Origin: Propionibacteriaceae bacterium
Lineage (GTDB): Bacteria > Actinomycetota > Actinomycetes > Propionibacteriales > Propionibacteriaceae
Length of the DNA: 56,710 nucleotides
Direction: 5' to 3'
NCBI GenBank assembly: GCA_017882685.1
Contig: JADGPA010000002.1
Location: forward strand, 1 to 56,710
In this document: positions 55,899-56,710 of the stretch, one piece after another
Layout of the letters: every line of letters begins with the position of its first letter
How positions within the stretch are numbered: the first letter of the stretch is position 1
Position numbers and translations under genes: made by a program
The notes under the pieces: generated by a model
What the model was told of the DNA's origin: nothing
The model's database searches: none
Seen by the model: only the letters and a program-made list of their open reading frames with translations

Positions 55899-56299
55899 CA
55901 GATTTCCTTCCCGGTCTTGCGGGCGATCCGGACGCTGCGCTCTGCGGTGTACTCGCTACCGTCAGCGCGGCGCTTGGTCACCTCCTGGCGGTCGTGGCCC
56001 ACGCGGGTCACGACGTCCTTGCCGTCGACCTTGACCACCAGCTGCACGTTGGACGCGTCGATGGGGGCTTCGGTCGTGATGATCCCGGAAGCGTTGTTCT
56101 GCCGCGTCTGGGTGTTCGGGGTTTCGCGGCGATGCTTCTTGACCAGGTTCACGCCCTGGACGATCACGCGGCCGGCCTTGGGGTCCACGGAGATGATCTC
56201 CCCGATGCGTCCCTTGTCCTTGCCCGCGATGACCTTGACGCGGTCACCCTTCTTGACGTGGACGCCATGCGTCCGCTCGACTGTCTTTCCCATGCTCAC
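55898..56299 (-). CDS. rplX: 50S ribosomal protein L24
   Basis: 133 residues from GTG 56299 (GTGA overlap with rplN); ATG 56293 is two codons on. The KOW motif is [20 protein letters not shown] and [14 protein letters not shown] follows. The C-terminus is longer than in E. coli L24, with a charged end [20 protein letters not shown]. Confidence 0.96.
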   Translation of the reverse strand: MSMGKTVERTHGVHVKKGDRVKVIAGKDKGRIGEIISVDPKAGRVIVQGVNLVKKHRRETPNTQTRQNNASGIITTEAPIDASNVQLVVKVDGKDVVTRVGHDRQEVTKRRADGSEYTAERSVRIARKTGKEI

Positions 56300-56664
56300 A
56301 ACACCTCCGGCGCGAGCGAGATGATCCGCATGTACTTCTTCTCGCGCAGCTCACGGCCGACCGGGCCGAAGATGCGGGTGCCGCGGGGCTCCCCGTCGTT
56401 CTTCAGCAGCACGGCGGCGTTCTCATCGAACTTGATATAGGAGCCGTCCGGACGACGGGTCTCCTTCACCGTACGGACGATGACCGCCTTGACGACCTCG
56501 CCCTTCTTCACTGCGCCACCGGGGATGGCGTCCTTGACCGTTGCGACGATCTTGTCGCCCAGGCCGGCGTAACGACGCTTGGAGCCACCGAGCACGCGGA
56601 TGCAAAGGAGTTCCTTCGCACCGGTGTTGTCGGCGACCTTCATTCGCGATTCCTGCTGAAGCAT
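56296..56664 (-). CDS. rplN: 50S ribosomal protein L14
   Basis: 122 residues, full length. [19 protein letters not shown] at the start, the L14 signature [20 protein letters not shown] and the end [16 protein letters not shown]. Confidence 0.98.
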   Translation of the reverse strand: MLQQESRMKVADNTGAKELLCIRVLGGSKRRYAGLGDKIVATVKDAIPGGAVKKGEVVKAVIVRTVKETRRPDGSYIKFDENAAVLLKNDGEPRGTRIFGPVGRELREKKYMRIISLAPEVL

Positions 56665-56679
56665 CTCAATATCTCCTGG

Positions 56680-56710
56680 TCACTTGGCCTTTTCGAGGAC
56701 CTCGACCAGG
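56680..56710 (-). CDS. rpsQ: 30S ribosomal protein S17, C-terminal end
   Basis: The last nine codons (LVEVLEKAK) and the stop are visible before the window edge. Position directly upstream of rplN and the ending LVEVLEKAK are those of S17 in the S10/spc gene order. Confidence 0.75.
   Translation of the reverse strand, partial: LVEVLEKAK

Overview
The window is high-GC DNA with actinobacterial gene order throughout: a division/cell-wall (dcw) cluster with wag31/divIVA, sepF and yggT but no ftsA, DUF3040 beside mraZ, and a secY-adk-map block beside the spc ribosomal operon. A member of the Propionibacteriales is a reasonable guess, but that is inference from gene order only. No tRNA, rRNA, CRISPR array or intact insertion sequence was seen.

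Left edge (1-2071): the 5' part of a diacylglycerol-kinase-like lipid kinase runs off the window. It is followed by a scar in which a frameshifted serine-recombinase remnant abuts a truncated dienelactone-hydrolase remnant. Next is a plus-strand pantothenate operon (DUF2520 protein, panC, panD, panB; 2072-4852); the ketopantoate reductase panE lies far away behind map (47250-48155). Then, all on the minus strand, come pyk, rluD, lspA, a DksA/TraR zinc-finger gene, wag31, yggT, sepF, pgeF, ftsZ, ftsQ, murC, murG, ftsW, murD, mraY, murF, murE, ftsI, an ftsL-like gene with a long Lys/Ala tail, rsmH and mraZ. This is a nearly continuous septation and peptidoglycan-precursor cluster whose genes mostly overlap by a few bases. 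Upstream of mraZ are four repeats at exact 10-bp pitch that look like its autoregulatory operator.

Divergent from mraZ is a MoxR / DUF58 / TgpA-type transglutaminase cassette whose third gene is frameshifted in this sequence. DUF3040 follows on the minus strand, with a good promoter and an intrinsic terminator buried in the antisense transglutaminase gene. Next is an SOS mutagenesis operon (DUF6504, SAV_6107-type HEPN protein, dnaE2, dinB; 31371-36899) with a LexA-type box just downstream of its likely promoter -10. Then come a DUF4126 membrane protein and a FAD-type oxidoreductase on the plus strand, closed by a perfect 39-bp inverted repeat containing the stop codons of both converging genes. 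The other converging gene ends a circularly permuted ATP-grasp / alpha-E / transglutaminase operon, a family set of unknown chemistry. After it come two tandem DEAD-box helicases, an RDD membrane protein, a double GNAT acetyltransferase, panE, map, adk and secY.

The right end is the spc ribosomal operon read right to left (rpsQ end, rplN, rplX, rplE, rpsN, rpsH, rplF, rplR, rpsE, rpmD, rplO). The usual rplO-secY adjacency is broken by an islet carrying one AbiEi-like gene bracketed by two copies of a nested palindromic repeat. Several genes outside the dcw and ribosomal blocks have a TAnnnT -10 element 6-7 nt before the start codon, which suggests leaderless transcripts.
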